From assembly GCF_000814005.1 (NCBI RefSeq), contig NZ_JWLK01000001.1:496001-560000 (forward strand): a stretch of DNA of 64,000 nucleotides, read 5' to 3'. Positions 1 to 9,099 of the stretch are shown here, piece by piece. A program made the position numbers and the translations under genes. The notes beneath the pieces are model-generated. The model did no database searches. It was not told the DNA's origin and worked only from the letters and a program-made list of their open reading frames with translations. How positions within the stretch are numbered: the stretch's first letter is position 1; each line of letters starts with the position of its first letter. This stretch comes from Ruegeria sp. ANG-S4. Its GTDB lineage: Bacteria > Pseudomonadota > Alphaproteobacteria > Rhodobacterales > Rhodobacteraceae.

Positions 1-472
1 CAGCTGATTTTGTCGGGTGAGGATCAACGCCTCCCAACCCGTATTCACCCTGCATCATCAAAGCGATCCAGGTTTCGCGATCTTGAGTTACAGCTTCCGT
101 TGCCTGGTCCAAGGCTTGATCAGATAATCCCATCTTCGCGAAGATTTCTTTGACTTCAAGGCGCTCACCTTCTGGATAATCCTGGATGTGGCGTTCTTCG
201 ATCATTCTGATGCGACGCACATTGTCCCGTTCTGCCTTGGTGCCTGAGTAGTTGGCCGCCGCCATCGAAAACCCATCGGCCAACACGTTGGCTATTCCCA
301 AAGCCACTACAATAAATGGAGATAACCCGGCGCCTGCAACGCCCGCTACAATGGCAAATGTTGTTACAGCACCGTCAATTGCGCCATAAACCGCGTCGCG
401 CAGCACACCACGCCCTGGCGGGGAGCCAATTCTTTCCGCGATCTCACTCGGGGTATGACCGTGCTCTGGCAA
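1..472 (-). CDS. VIT1/CCC1-type membrane protein, C-terminus off the window
   Basis: The reading frame is open from 472 leftward past the window edge, giving the first 157 codons. The translation contains LRDAVYGAIDGAVTTFAIVAG, then a second hydrophobic stretch, then ADGFSMAAANY. This is the start of the VIT1/CCC1 (DUF125) family of iron/manganese transporters of membranes. It is followed by a charged cytoplasmic domain rich in Glu and Met-Glu-Glu-Arg-His, as expected in members with a metal-binding insertion. The start is a TTG at 470-472, chosen because AAAGGAG lies seven bases upstream and no ATG fits. Transport function is inferred from the family. The missing C-terminal half should carry the remaining membrane helices. 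Confidence 0.8.
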   Translation of the reverse strand, partial: MPEHGHTPSEIAERIGSPPGRGVLRDAVYGAIDGAVTTFAIVAGVAGAGLSPFIVVALGIANVLADGFSMAAANYSGTKAERDNVRRIRMIEERHIQDYPEGERLEVKEIFAKMGLSDQALDQATEAVTQDRETWIALMMQGEYGLGGVDPHPTKSA

Positions 473-608
473 ATTACGACTCCTTTGACTTCAGGGTAGA
501 GCCGTCACCCGCCATCGCTTTAACTTAGATCAATGCCGACAGCGGGATCCGTTGAACACTGATCAGTTCGCAGTACCTGTTTTAACCGGTGAAATCCGCA
601 GACGTTCC

Positions 609-878
609 TTAGTCGAAAATACGTTCGCCCTGCTCGTCAATCACCTGTTTCGCCTTGGCGATGCTAAAGCTCTCGGCCTGTTCCCGGCTGTCAAAGACAT
701 CCGCCCGGATTACGGAATAGGTCTTGCGATCTCCGTCTATGGTCTTTTCGATACGGGCCAACAGGCGGAATTTGCGACCCTCGGCCATCAGGTCGGGGAA
801 GATCTCGAACCCTTTGTACGAAACCGGCTCCGGTGCAGACTTTTCACCGCCACCAAAGAGTTTTGAAAAGAGGGACAT
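609..878 (-). CDS. HlyU-like small protein
   Basis: Product of 89 residues beginning MSLFSKLFGGGEK, followed by YKGFEIFPDLMAEGRKFRLLARIEK and a C-terminal AKQVIDEQGERIF. This layout matches the HlyU family (PF10115), named after a Vibrio haemolysin activator but widespread in alphaproteobacteria, where its role is unproven. The frame extends eight codons upstream, but the ATG at 876-878 has AAAGGAG seven bases before it, so it is the chosen start. It is monocistronic. Confidence 0.75.
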   Translation of the reverse strand: MSLFSKLFGGGEKSAPEPVSYKGFEIFPDLMAEGRKFRLLARIEKTIDGDRKTYSVIRADVFDSREQAESFSIAKAKQVIDEQGERIFD

Positions 879-1489
879 AGGCGGCTCCTTTCCGCGTTGC
901 ACGGCTCACAGACTAGCGCCGCTCCCGGTCGGAGTGAAGCACATCGCGCGGTCAGTCCTCTGGTTCCTCTATCCGAAAGCGCCCGCCGTGCTTGGTCAAA
1001 GTGCCCCAACAACGGCGAAGGACCCGAACCAAAGGATAAACAGGGCGGCCATAATTGTGTCTGATCAAGTACCGAATTGAGTTCTACACTTCCGTTTCTG
1101 CACAGGTCGAAATTCAACGCTGAATAGTGGGCGCTGTTGAGCAGCGATACCTGGATTGCCCAACAACTCTGATCTGCAGTTCAGTGGCGGGGATGAACCA
1201 GCTTTGCTTTTTAACCTGTGTATTCGCACTCTGTCGGGCGCGAGATAATTTCTTGCAAAGCTGGACGAAACCGAATGAAAATGCCCTAGGGAGGAGATTT
1301 GCGCAAACATTGCGCGGCAATTGGGGCCGTTGGGCAGCCCTTATGGGGTTGCCAAAAAACGATTGGTGCCAAAACGAACATACCGCAACAACAACATGCG
1401 CCGGTGCCAGCCCTGTAAGCGTCTTACTTAGTTACGAAAAAGAATAATTTCTTGCCCTCGTGCAAGCCAAACACGGAGAGGAAACTGAG
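879..1489. other. intergenic stretch with no supported gene
   Basis: About 610 bases between the HlyU-like gene and the TRAP operon. Open frames on both strands are short, rich in Cys, Arg and Ser, and do not resemble proteins I recognise. It presumably carries the TRAP operon promoter. A Shine-Dalgarno-like AGGGAGGAG at about 1289 precedes only a short TTG-initiated frame and is not called as a gene. Confidence 0.5.
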
Positions 1490-2473
1490 ATGATCAAACA
1501 ACTTACCGCAGCGGCCTTTGGTGCTTTGCTGACCGCGCAGGCCGTCGCAGCCGACGAAATTCAAATCAACATGAGTTTGATTTTCCAGGAATCTGAGTTG
1601 CTGACTCAAGAACTGATTAAGGTGACCGACAAAATTCGAGAGCGCACAAACGGCGATGTCGACATCCAGGTTTTCCCCGGCGGCCAACTACCGACATACA
1701 AGGACAATCTCGAACAGGTCGTCAATGGTGCCGATTGGATCGCTGTTGAGGATCTGACATATGTGGGTGACTATGTGCCGGATTTTGGCGCGCTCGCCGG
1801 GCCGATGCTTTACGACAGCTATGACGAATACCTGGCAATGATGGATACCGACCTCGTCGCTGACTTGACGGCGCAGGCCGAAGAGAAAGGTATCAAGATC
1901 ATTAACGCCGATTACATGTTCGGCTTTCGGCACATGATCACCAATAAACCCATCGAAACGCCTGCAGATTTGGAGGGAATGAAGATCCGGGTGCCCGGCA
2001 GCCAGATTTTCATCAGCACCCTCGACGCAATGGGCGCCTCTCCGCAGGCCATACCGTTCACGGAAACATATTCCGGTGTGCAGCAAGGGGTTGTCGAGGG
2101 GCTCGAAGGGTCGATCCTCACAATGTACTCAACCAAGATCTACGAAGTGGCCAACGTCATGACCATGACGAAGCACTTTCTGGGGACTGTTGGAATCTAC
2201 ATCTCCCCTTCCGTCTGGGACAAGCTTACCCCAGAACAACAAGCGATAGTGGAAGAGGAATTTGCTGCTGGCGCGGAGTCAAACACGGCAAACCTGATCA
2301 AGCTTGATGAGGAGTATCGGGCGCTGCTCGAAGAGCAGGGTGTCACCTTTGTCGAAGCCGATACTGCCGCCTTCAGTGAACTGACGGCAAGCGTCTATAA
2401 TGAATTCCCTGCGTGGAGCGAGGACATTCGCGCTGTCATTGGCGCCGAGTTAGAGAAGATCCGCGGTAACTGA
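1490..2473 (+). CDS. dctP: TRAP transporter solute-binding protein, DctP family
   Basis: Periplasmic binding subunit (327 aa) of a tripartite ATP-independent transporter that uses the sodium/proton gradient to import small acids. Residues 1-20 form a signal peptide ending AQAVA before ADEIQIN. The mature part carries DctP signatures: LTQELIKVTDKIRERTNGDVDIQ-type helix, FPGGQLP, and DLEGMKIRVPGSQIF with the conserved Arg that pairs with the substrate carboxylate. The frame is open ten codons further up, but the ATG at 1490 has GGAGAGG upstream. It is followed by the membrane subunits on the same strand. Substrate unknown; the nearby Rieske oxygenase hints at an aromatic or amine-containing acid, which is inference only. 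Confidence 0.9.
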   Translation: MIKQLTAAAFGALLTAQAVAADEIQINMSLIFQESELLTQELIKVTDKIRERTNGDVDIQVFPGGQLPTYKDNLEQVVNGADWIAVEDLTYVGDYVPDFGALAGPMLYDSYDEYLAMMDTDLVADLTAQAEEKGIKIINADYMFGFRHMITNKPIETPADLEGMKIRVPGSQIFISTLDAMGASPQAIPFTETYSGVQQGVVEGLEGSILTMYSTKIYEVANVMTMTKHFLGTVGIYISPSVWDKLTPEQQAIVEEEFAAGAESNTANLIKLDEEYRALLEEQGVTFVEADTAAFSELTASVYNEFPAWSEDIRAVIGAELEKIRGN

Positions 2474-2485
2474 GGATCAATTGAC

Positions 2486-2515
2486 GCAGCCCGGGCCGAA
2501 TGTGCGCCGGGCTGC
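2486..2515 (+). terminator. intercistronic hairpin after dctP
   Basis: GCAGCCCGG and CCGGGCTGC form a perfect 9-bp stem around a 12-base loop, 12 bases after the dctP stop and 27 bases before dctQ. There is no U-run. Such hairpins commonly stabilise or attenuate mRNA so that the binding protein is made in excess over the membrane subunits; that role is inference. Confidence 0.6.
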
Positions 2516-2542
2516 TTCACCCCAAAAACAGGCAGAATAGCT

Positions 2543-3004
2543 TTGATTACGGTCGTAAAGAACCTTGAAGAGATACTCGCTTCGATCGCTATCAGCATCA
2601 CCGTTGTTTTGGTGATCATTAACGTCGTATTGCGTTACGGATTTGGATTTACGCTGCCCTGGGGGCAGGAACTTTCGGTTATCTGTTTCATCTGGGCAGT
2701 CTATCTGGGCATTAGTTCGTGCTATAAAAACAAATTGCATATGGGCGTCGACGCAATCCTTGCGATCTTGCCAGAACGTGCGCTCGTTCCGTTTAATATA
2801 CTGATTTATTTGTTTTTACTCGGGCTGAATTGCCTTCTGTGTTACCTGAGCTTTCAATACACCATGCTCTCCAATAAGACCACGCCCGTGATGGGGATGC
2901 CCTATTTCTGGGTCAACATTGTTTTGGTTTTGTCCTTCGGACTGATGGCGCTTCACACCATCCGTTTGATCCTGGACGAGCTGAAGGAACTCAGAGAAGC
3001 ATAG
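2543..3004 (+). CDS. dctQ: TRAP transporter small membrane subunit, DctQ family
   Basis: 153-residue protein with four hydrophobic segments (about residues 8-30, 45-62, 85-108 and 123-146), the usual DctQ topology. The motif WGQELSVICFIWAVYLGISS with its downstream basic stretch before the third helix is typical. The frame starts at a TTG (2543) with only a weak AGGCAG upstream; no in-frame ATG exists before the first helix, so the TTG is kept. It partners DctM in the membrane. It lies 69 bases after dctP and 15 bases before dctM. Confidence 0.85.
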   Translation: MITVVKNLEEILASIAISITVVLVIINVVLRYGFGFTLPWGQELSVICFIWAVYLGISSCYKNKLHMGVDAILAILPERALVPFNILIYLFLLGLNCLLCYLSFQYTMLSNKTTPVMGMPYFWVNIVLVLSFGLMALHTIRLILDELKELREA

Positions 3005-3019
3005 AAGGGTTGCTGGAGC

Positions 3020-4303
3020 ATGGAAGACTACATTCCTATGATCTTGTTGTTCGTCTTCTTCCTGATGAACATCCCCATTGCGTTTTCGTTGATTGCAGCG
3101 GCAATGGTATATTTCCTTTTCATCAATAACTCTTTGCCGATTGCGTTGGTCATGCAGCGGTTTATCACGTCCGCGGAATCCTTCCCGTTATTGGCTATTC
3201 CTTTTTTCATTATGGTCGGCTCCGTAATGAATTTTTCCGGAATCAGCCGCAGTCTGCTGGGATTTGCGGATTCGCTCATCGGGCACAAGACCGGCGGGCT
3301 GGCGCAGGTCAATGTCATTCTGAGCACCATGATGGGCGGTATCTCCGGCTCTGCGAATGCCGATGCGGCCATGCAATCGAAAATCCTGGCGCCTGAAATG
3401 ACAAAACGTGGTTATGATCTGCCTTTTACCGCGGCAGTCACCGCTGCTTCGTCCTGCATCAGTCCCGTGATCCCCCCGGGCATCAATCTAATTATTTTTG
3501 CATTGCTGGCGAACGTATCTGTGCACAGCATGTTCATTGCCGGCTACGTCCCGGCGCTGTTGATGGCATTGGCGCTGATGGGAACCATAGCCGTGATTGC
3601 CAACCGCCGCGGCTACAAGCCTTCGCGGTCCGAACCGGCCCCGGCCAGCGAGCGCCTTCGGTACTTTGGAAAGGCCATACCGGCGCTTCTCATCCCATTC
3701 GGCGTCATATTGGGAATGCGGTTTGGGCTCTTCACCCCGACCGAAGCCGGCGCTGTCGCGGTGCTTCTTTGCACCTTGATTGGGTTCTTTGTCTATAAAG
3801 AGCTGAAGATAAGGGACTTCGCGCCAATTCTGAGAGAGACCGTTCAGGGCACCAGCACCGTGATGTTCATTATCATTGGCGCATTGCTGTTTGGCTACTA
3901 CATGACGCTGGAGCGGATCCCGCACAATATTGCGTCTGCGCTCATCGAATTGACTGACAGCAAGCTGATGCTCTTGCTGCTCATCAACGCGTTGCTGCTG
4001 GTCGTAGGCATGTTCATCGAAGGCGGCGCCGCGATGATTATTCTGACTCCCCTCCTTTTACCGGCCGTGCTCAATTTGGGCGTTAATCCCGTTCATTTTG
4101 GCGTCATCGTGATTGTGAACATTATGATAGGTGGCGTAACGCCGCCATTTGGATCAATGATGTTTACGGTATGCTCGATCCTAAAGGTCAAAGTCGTGGA
4201 TTTTGTCCGGGAAGTGATCCCACTTCTGCTCGCGCTTTTGGCGGTGCTGTTGTTGCTGACTTATTCCGAGGGGCTCGTGTTGTTCCTGCCCAACCTTCTG
4301 TAA
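3020..4303 (+). CDS. dctM: TRAP transporter large permease, DctM family
   Basis: 427 residues with about twelve hydrophobic helices, the normal length and topology of DctM. Recognisable segments are ESFPLLAIPFFIMVGSVMN, GGISGSANADAAM, SPVIPPGINLIIFALLANVS, FTPTEAGAVAVL and GVTPPFGSMMF. The PIPP/PPG and TPTEAGA motifs belong to the two pseudo-symmetric halves that bind the coupling ion and substrate. It forms the transporter with the two genes just upstream and ends the operon. Confidence 0.92.
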   Translation: MEDYIPMILLFVFFLMNIPIAFSLIAAAMVYFLFINNSLPIALVMQRFITSAESFPLLAIPFFIMVGSVMNFSGISRSLLGFADSLIGHKTGGLAQVNVILSTMMGGISGSANADAAMQSKILAPEMTKRGYDLPFTAAVTAASSCISPVIPPGINLIIFALLANVSVHSMFIAGYVPALLMALALMGTIAVIANRRGYKPSRSEPAPASERLRYFGKAIPALLIPFGVILGMRFGLFTPTEAGAVAVLLCTLIGFFVYKELKIRDFAPILRETVQGTSTVMFIIIGALLFGYYMTLERIPHNIASALIELTDSKLMLLLLINALLLVVGMFIEGGAAMIILTPLLLPAVLNLGVNPVHFGVIVIVNIMIGGVTPPFGSMMFTVCSILKVKVVDFVREVIPLLLALLAVLLLLTYSEGLVLFLPNLL

Positions 4304-4429
4304 ATTCCTTGGTGGATGTTAGGTTATTTGCTGCGCGTTCAAGTTGTCAGCAATCATGTGCCCGTGCGAAAGAGCGCAGCGCGAGCAGAGCCCGAACTAG
4401 GGTCAACGGTTGAAGGAAGCCAAGCTTGG

Positions 4430-4446
4430 AAGATGGTCGCCATCTT
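4430..4446 (+). terminator. weak hairpin after the TRAP operon
   Basis: AAGATGG and CCATCTT pair over a TCG loop, followed by GGCCTTTCGTCTTT. The stem is short and the T-rich tail is interrupted, so a factor-independent terminator is only possible. The rest of 4304-4580 shows no gene. Confidence 0.3.
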
Positions 4447-4580
4447 GGCCTTTCGTCTTTGCACTGTTTTGTTTTGACCTCCGACAAGAACATTTAGGCA
4501 GAGTAGCTCAATCGGACCCGGGTTGGTGGTTGTTCAGTTGCGTCAAAACCAGCCCGGAAATCCTCCGCTTGAACGGCGTT

Positions 4581-5729
4581 TCAGTTCGCAATCATTTCTT
4601 CGACGTACAGGTTAAACCGGTTCAACGCTCCTTCGAAACGCCCAAACAGGTGGCTTGGATTGCCGCGAGAGGCAAAGCCGGACTGGATTTCCTCGCCCAA
4701 CTCAAAATCCTCCTTTAGGGCGGTCACGGTGATTTTCTGGTTCTTGTCCCAATGCGCTTGCATCTCCTCTGTCTCTGGAAACGATCTCGGAACCAGAGTT
4801 GCCATACGAACATGGGTCAGTTCATGGGTAACAGGCTCGAAATGGAACCACATGACATGATCCTGCTGCACAAGAAGCTGCGTGTTTGTCATCAGTGTAA
4901 AAACCATATTGGCGTCGCGCCGGATTTCCCATTTCTCCTCGGGCGTATTGCGAAGGTCCGGCATTGAAATTCGAGGCAGAATTGCGCGCATGTGAGGGCC
5001 GAACATTTGATAGGTCAGCAGGTTGTCGGGGAAATAGGGGCCAATAGTGTTTTTATGTGCAACCCGAAAGTGATAGGCCTCCATCCCGCCTTCCATCAAC
5101 AGTTTCCAATTTGCCTTGATGTCAATCTCTTCGATCGCGGCGATGCGGTGTTGATCCAGCCCGATCCAATCCAAATCGCCATTGATACCGGCAAGCCAGC
5201 TGTCAATACCCGGCATCTCGACGATATCGGGGTTCGCAATCATCCAGATGAAACCGTGCGCCTCGGTGCAAGGCAATCGGCGAAGGCCCCGTTTCGCGCG
5301 TGGCAGATCGGGAAAGCCCTGAAATTCTTGTGGTACGGCACGAAGTTCACCTTCGTTGGTCCAACTCCAGGCATGGTAAGGGCACGTAAAGATACGTTTG
5401 CAGCCTTTGGCCTCTCTTTCCAACGTTGCGCCACGGTGGCGGCAGACGTTCAGAAAGGCGCGGACATCGCCGTTTTCATCGCGTGTCAACAATACGGGTA
5501 AGTCCAAAAACCGCTTGGTCAGGAATGCGCGGGATCCTTCCAGCTCTGAGCTTTGTGCGACAATGACCGGGCGACGATGAAAGATCATGGCCCGCTCACG
5601 CTCGAACCGTTCCGGGCTGGAATACCGTGAAATCGGGGAATGGGTGATCGCGTCGTCAAGGAAAGCCGACTTCTGTTCTGCGAGCCCAATAATCTCTTTT
5701 ATCAACGTGATTTCGGTTTGCCTGTCCAT
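4581..5729 (-). CDS. Rieske ring-hydroxylating oxygenase, alpha subunit
   Basis: 382-residue terminal oxygenase subunit. The Rieske [2Fe-2S] ligands are visible as C96-R-H98 and C116-PY-H119. The non-heme iron site is in EGGMEAYHFRVAH, with H220 and H225. The length and layout fit the family that hydroxylates or demethylates aromatic or quaternary-amine substrates with O2 and electrons from a reductase. No reductase or ferredoxin gene lies adjacent, so electrons must come from elsewhere. The ATG at 5727-5729 has AAAGGA nine bases upstream. Two palindromes between it and the divergent TetR gene indicate repression by that TetR. The TRAP operon ends against its 3' side and could supply substrate (inference). 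Confidence 0.87.
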   Translation of the reverse strand: MDRQTEITLIKEIIGLAEQKSAFLDDAITHSPISRYSSPERFERERAMIFHRRPVIVAQSSELEGSRAFLTKRFLDLPVLLTRDENGDVRAFLNVCRHRGATLEREAKGCKRIFTCPYHAWSWTNEGELRAVPQEFQGFPDLPRAKRGLRRLPCTEAHGFIWMIANPDIVEMPGIDSWLAGINGDLDWIGLDQHRIAAIEEIDIKANWKLLMEGGMEAYHFRVAHKNTIGPYFPDNLLTYQMFGPHMRAILPRISMPDLRNTPEEKWEIRRDANMVFTLMTNTQLLVQQDHVMWFHFEPVTHELTHVRMATLVPRSFPETEEMQAHWDKNQKITVTALKEDFELGEEIQSGFASRGNPSHLFGRFEGALNRFNLYVEEMIAN

Positions 5730-5743
5730 TGAACGATCCTTTG

Positions 5744-5778
5744 CTTACCAAATGGTAAGGTACTTACCACTTGGTAAG
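5744..5778. promoter_or_regulatory. twin TetR-type operators
   Basis: CTTACCAAATGGTAAG at 5744-5759 and CTTACCACTTGGTAAG at 5763-5778 share perfect arms CTTACCA/TGGTAAG around a 2-base centre. Their centres are 19 bp apart, about two helical turns. They lie in the 93-bp gap between the divergent Rieske and TetR genes and so probably bind that TetR. Confidence 0.8.
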
Positions 5779-5822
5779 CTCTAATGCATCTGATACGTAA
5801 CGTCATTAACGGAGCGTGTTAG

Positions 5823-6434
5823 ATGGACAAGCAGAACGATCCAAGGGCAGGTTATCTGACGATTGCCGCCAAACAATTTGCAGCCAACGGTTACCATGGC
5901 GTCAGTCTTGCTGCTTTGGCGGAAGAAGCGGGTGTGTCAAAACAGGCTTTACTGCATTTCTTCGGGACAAAACAAAGGCTGTATTCCGAGGTTCTGTCCG
6001 GTCTTGCCAGTCGGCAACTTACTGAAATTGAATCGGCGAAGCAGGCCGACCCGATGATGCATCTGAAAGTCTATTTCAATCGATTTCTGGCATCCAATTT
6101 GTCCCGCCCGGATGATGCACGCCTGACTGTTCGCGCTTTGCTGGACGTTCACGAGAACGCAAGGGTTTGGCCAATGAAGGCTTATCTCGACAGATTACTG
6201 GAGATTTCCAGCCGTACGCCGGTTGGCTTGAGCGCAGGTCAATCAGACCTTCAAGCCCGAGTCTTTCATGTGATCGGAGCGGTTCAATATTTTGCCATTT
6301 CGTTGGATGCGATTTCCGGGATGTACGGAAAAGCAAACGCCAAGAAACTGGCGGGCAGTTTTTCCCATCAAATCTCGGACACGTTGGACAACTTGCTAGG
6401 CGCGGACAATGCAACCGATACCCCGTCCAAATGA
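5823..6434 (+). CDS. TetR-family regulator of the Rieske oxygenase
   Basis: 203 residues. The N-terminal helix-turn-helix is clear: AAKQFAANGYHGVSLAALAEEAGVSKQALLHFFGTKQRLY at about residues 14-53. The C-terminal ligand domain is divergent, as usual. The ATG at 5823 follows GGAG by nine bases. It is divergent from the Rieske gene, with twin palindromes between, which suggests repression of both genes, relieved by the oxygenase substrate or a product (inference). It converges with the potassium channel gene, whose stop is four bases away. Confidence 0.9.
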   Translation: MDKQNDPRAGYLTIAAKQFAANGYHGVSLAALAEEAGVSKQALLHFFGTKQRLYSEVLSGLASRQLTEIESAKQADPMMHLKVYFNRFLASNLSRPDDARLTVRALLDVHENARVWPMKAYLDRLLEISSRTPVGLSAGQSDLQARVFHVIGAVQYFAISLDAISGMYGKANAKKLAGSFSHQISDTLDNLLGADNATDTPSK

Positions 6435-6437
6435 TCG

Positions 6438-7400
6438 CTATGACTTCGTCTTTTGATCCGTCGGTTGACCGCAGGTCGGACAGTGATCGACCATCGACAA
6501 CGTTTCGGCATGCACCCGGTCTCGGATATGATCGGCTGAGCGGCGAGACAAGCCCAACTGCTTGCGAACGGCTTCGATGTCGGCCTCGTCCGCCTCGCAA
6601 ATATCGCCATCTTCAAGGGCTTTTCGAAATTCACGCTCAAGGCTGGCGCGACGGCGGTGCAACTGGTCATTCAGGCCGCTGGCGATGATACCAGCTGGCA
6701 ACGCGGCCATACCGATGCCGATCACCGTGATCGCGGCGCCGAAAATCTTGCCGGCGACCGTGACCGGGGTCACGTCACCATAGCCGACCGTGGTCAACGT
6801 CGCCATTGCCCACCACATTGCTGCCGGGATCGAGCCAAATGCCTCCGGTTGCGCTTTGTGTTCTGCCAGCCAAGCGCCGCTTGCGGCAAAGATCAGCATC
6901 ACCATGAGAATAAAGAAACCGGCGAAAAACGCACCGGCTTCTTCCTCGAACACGGCAAGCAACATGCCGAGTGCCGGCGAGTACCGTGTGAGTTTAAGGA
7001 GCCGCAACATGCGGAAAGTTCGAAGCAGACGCAGGTCAATCGGGAACAAAAGGTAAAGCAGCGCGGGCAATATCGCCAGCAGGTCAATCAAAGCGATCGG
7101 TGAAACGGCCCACGCGCCGCGCGTTTTGTAATTTGGGTTTTCTGTCGCGACCCAAAGCCTTGCAGCGTATTCCACCACGAATACAAATAACGACAGCCCT
7201 TCAAACAGGTTGAGGGCGAAACCCCAGCGGGCGTAGATGGAATCAACCGTCTCAAGAATGACTGCGGCCACGTTTAGCGTGATCAGGGCGATAAGAGCTA
7301 TTTCCAGTAACCAAGGGCCGGTGGCACCCCGGTCTGGGCGCTCGAGCCACCAATACACCTTCTTCCTTAGACAGTTCGAACCTATGGCCGCCTCACTCAT
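6438..7400 (-). CDS. voltage-gated potassium channel-like ion transporter
   Basis: 320-residue six-helix channel of the bacterial Kv type. A voltage-sensor S4 is visible as DLRLLRTFRMLRLLKLTRY (residues 122-140), with Arg/Lys at every third position. The pore helix and selectivity filter TVGYGD lie at 204-209, followed by the S6 helix. The C-terminal tail ends with CPTCGQP, a possible small zinc-binding or redox motif. Its ATG overlaps the stop of the LtrA-like gene by eight bases (ATGAGTGA), so the two are translationally coupled. Confidence 0.9.
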   Translation of the reverse strand: MSEAAIGSNCLRKKVYWWLERPDRGATGPWLLEIALIALITLNVAAVILETVDSIYARWGFALNLFEGLSLFVFVVEYAARLWVATENPNYKTRGAWAVSPIALIDLLAILPALLYLLFPIDLRLLRTFRMLRLLKLTRYSPALGMLLAVFEEEAGAFFAGFFILMVMLIFAASGAWLAEHKAQPEAFGSIPAAMWWAMATLTTVGYGDVTPVTVAGKIFGAAITVIGIGMAALPAGIIASGLNDQLHRRRASLEREFRKALEDGDICEADEADIEAVRKQLGLSRRSADHIRDRVHAETLSMVDHCPTCGQPTDQKTKS

Positions 7401-8583
7401 GTTGAAACTTCGTCCAAGCGCGTATCAAGGGAATTGCAATTTGCGACAGCAAGGCCGTACCCCAGATCAGGTTGCCTACCAACGAAGGGACATGTGGGAC
7501 GGCATAGAAACAGCCAATTGCCAGGGCGATTCCAAACACCCGCACATCCCAGCGCCCAAATTCTGAGGCGACCCGGTGTTCGATCACGTTTTGAAGCACC
7601 CATAGCATCGCGATGTAACCGGCAAGGCCAAAACAGCCAATAGCGGCATATTCGGTCGGGTAGGGTTCCCAAAAGCCGACTTTGACCTCTGCGGCCAGGG
7701 CGACGCCAACCATAACGCCGCACAACATCAAGACAAGGTGTGCAAGCCACCAGGTAACCAGGGTTGAGACCTTTTTGTCTTTTGGTTTGGCGTTGCCGAC
7801 AAAGTCGAAATAGATCCAGCACATCACGAACATCGAAACGCCGCCGATGACGAAGTTGACCAGCACGTCGGGTGAAACCTTGTAGATGCCTTTTTCGGAC
7901 AGGGTGACGACAAGTTTGAAGAACCCCTCGCCCAAAACGATCAGCGTAAGCAGGGCAAACCGTTCGGCCATATGACCAAGGCGCGGGACGAACCGTTCAA
8001 AACGCAGGACAGTGACGCCGGGGATCATGTACATCGCTTGTGTGGCGACGATCGCAGCGGCAAAAGCCCAATAGGCGAATGGTTTAGGCAGAAACGCCGT
8101 GATGGCAAAAATCACCGCAAAGACCGTGAAATTGCGAATCTGCGCCGTCGACATCGATTCCCCTGACGAATTCGCCCGCCGTGCGCGATAGTACAGCGCG
8201 GCAATCATGGCTCTGTTTGCGGCAAATCCTAACGCAAAGAAAACCCACCCCTTGCCGTCAATGGCGGGTATGGCTGCGGCCATGAACATCACTGTGCAGA
8301 TCATCACCGACATTATGAGGCGATGCCAGAAGTCCGTGCTGACGTAGATCGAGTTGAAAATGCTGAGTTCACCCCAAGCGTACCAGAGCGTGATGAACAC
8401 CCCTGAAAAAACAAGAAATCCGTGGATGTCCAAGTGATGCGACAGGTAGTTGCCCAGCAGGAAAATCGTCACCACATGGATCAAGTCGTAAAACAGCTCG
8501 GCCCAGTGCACATGATCATGCGCGCGATCAAGGTCCTGGTGATGCTGGGGCTTTCGCCACATAGGGTGGTTATGCAGAGCCAT
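7393..8583 (-). CDS. LtrA-family membrane protein
   Basis: 396 residues with about ten to twelve hydrophobic helices. The N-terminus contains HDHVHWAELFYDLIHVVTI, the hallmark of the low-temperature-requirement A family (WxELFFDLxFV motif), and ERFALLTLIVLGEGF is the second signature. Biochemical function is not established. The frame stays open for 133 further codons upstream to 8982, but that part looks unlike LtrA proteins; the ATG at 8581-8583 is chosen although its ribosome binding site is weak. It is the first gene of a two-gene unit with the channel. Confidence 0.82.
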   Translation of the reverse strand: MALHNHPMWRKPQHHQDLDRAHDHVHWAELFYDLIHVVTIFLLGNYLSHHLDIHGFLVFSGVFITLWYAWGELSIFNSIYVSTDFWHRLIMSVMICTVMFMAAAIPAIDGKGWVFFALGFAANRAMIAALYYRARRANSSGESMSTAQIRNFTVFAVIFAITAFLPKPFAYWAFAAAIVATQAMYMIPGVTVLRFERFVPRLGHMAERFALLTLIVLGEGFFKLVVTLSEKGIYKVSPDVLVNFVIGGVSMFVMCWIYFDFVGNAKPKDKKVSTLVTWWLAHLVLMLCGVMVGVALAAEVKVGFWEPYPTEYAAIGCFGLAGYIAMLWVLQNVIEHRVASEFGRWDVRVFGIALAIGCFYAVPHVPSLVGNLIWGTALLSQIAIPLIRAWTKFQHE

Positions 8584-9099
8584 GGTCGGAACCCGTGTAT
8601 TTGAATGCGTGTAGCGGCCGCAATACGACCAACCGGAATGCTTTGTCGATCCAATCACTAGGTTGTCTTGGTGGCTGGTACGATGCAACCCGGACATTGA
8701 TCGACAATTGGATTTTGCCGGGTGATGCTCAGTTGAGTATTGGACTTTCCATGCTACCAATTCCAGCGCCACATCATGCACAATTGTCCGAAAAAACCTG
8801 CCGAGATCACGCCTTGTCTTGACCAAGCTGTGCCAAGCGCGACACAGGCGTTCGATCATCCAGCCAACCAACTGAACCACATGTGCATGCCGTGTCAGAG
8901 CTCCTAGCGCCAAAGTCGTTACAACCCAAATGATCGGGTTTCGGGCCAGGTGCAGGGCTGCCAAGGTCATCCGGTTGCACAAGGATCAAACGGGGGCTGA
9001 TCGCAACCAGTTGTTGTTCGTCAAAGCGATCCGCAGAAAATTGGCTATGAAGAAGAATCACATTCGCATTGACCATCAACCTAAAGTGAAACCCGTCTT
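8584..9099. other. intergenic stretch with open frame but no recognised gene
   Basis: About 515 bases between two genes on the minus strand. The LtrA frame continues open through most of it (to 8982), encoding TLAALHLARNPIIWVVTTLALG near its start, which has a hydrophobic character. I find no ribosome binding site or family match that supports an extended LtrA or a separate gene. Confidence 0.4.

Noticed and set aside
1022-1055. 18-codon minus-strand hydrophobic frame upstream of the HlyU-like gene
   Set aside because: Starts MAALFILWFGSFAVV but no ribosome binding site is evident and it stops after 18 codons.
1127-1447. 106-codon plus-strand frame before dctP
   Set aside because: Cys- and Trp-rich mixture without family resemblance and no ribosome binding site.
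4498-4540. GGCAGAGTAGCTCAATCGGA resembling the 5' part of a tRNA
   Set aside because: No matching acceptor 3' half, anticodon arm or T-loop follows, so it is chance similarity.
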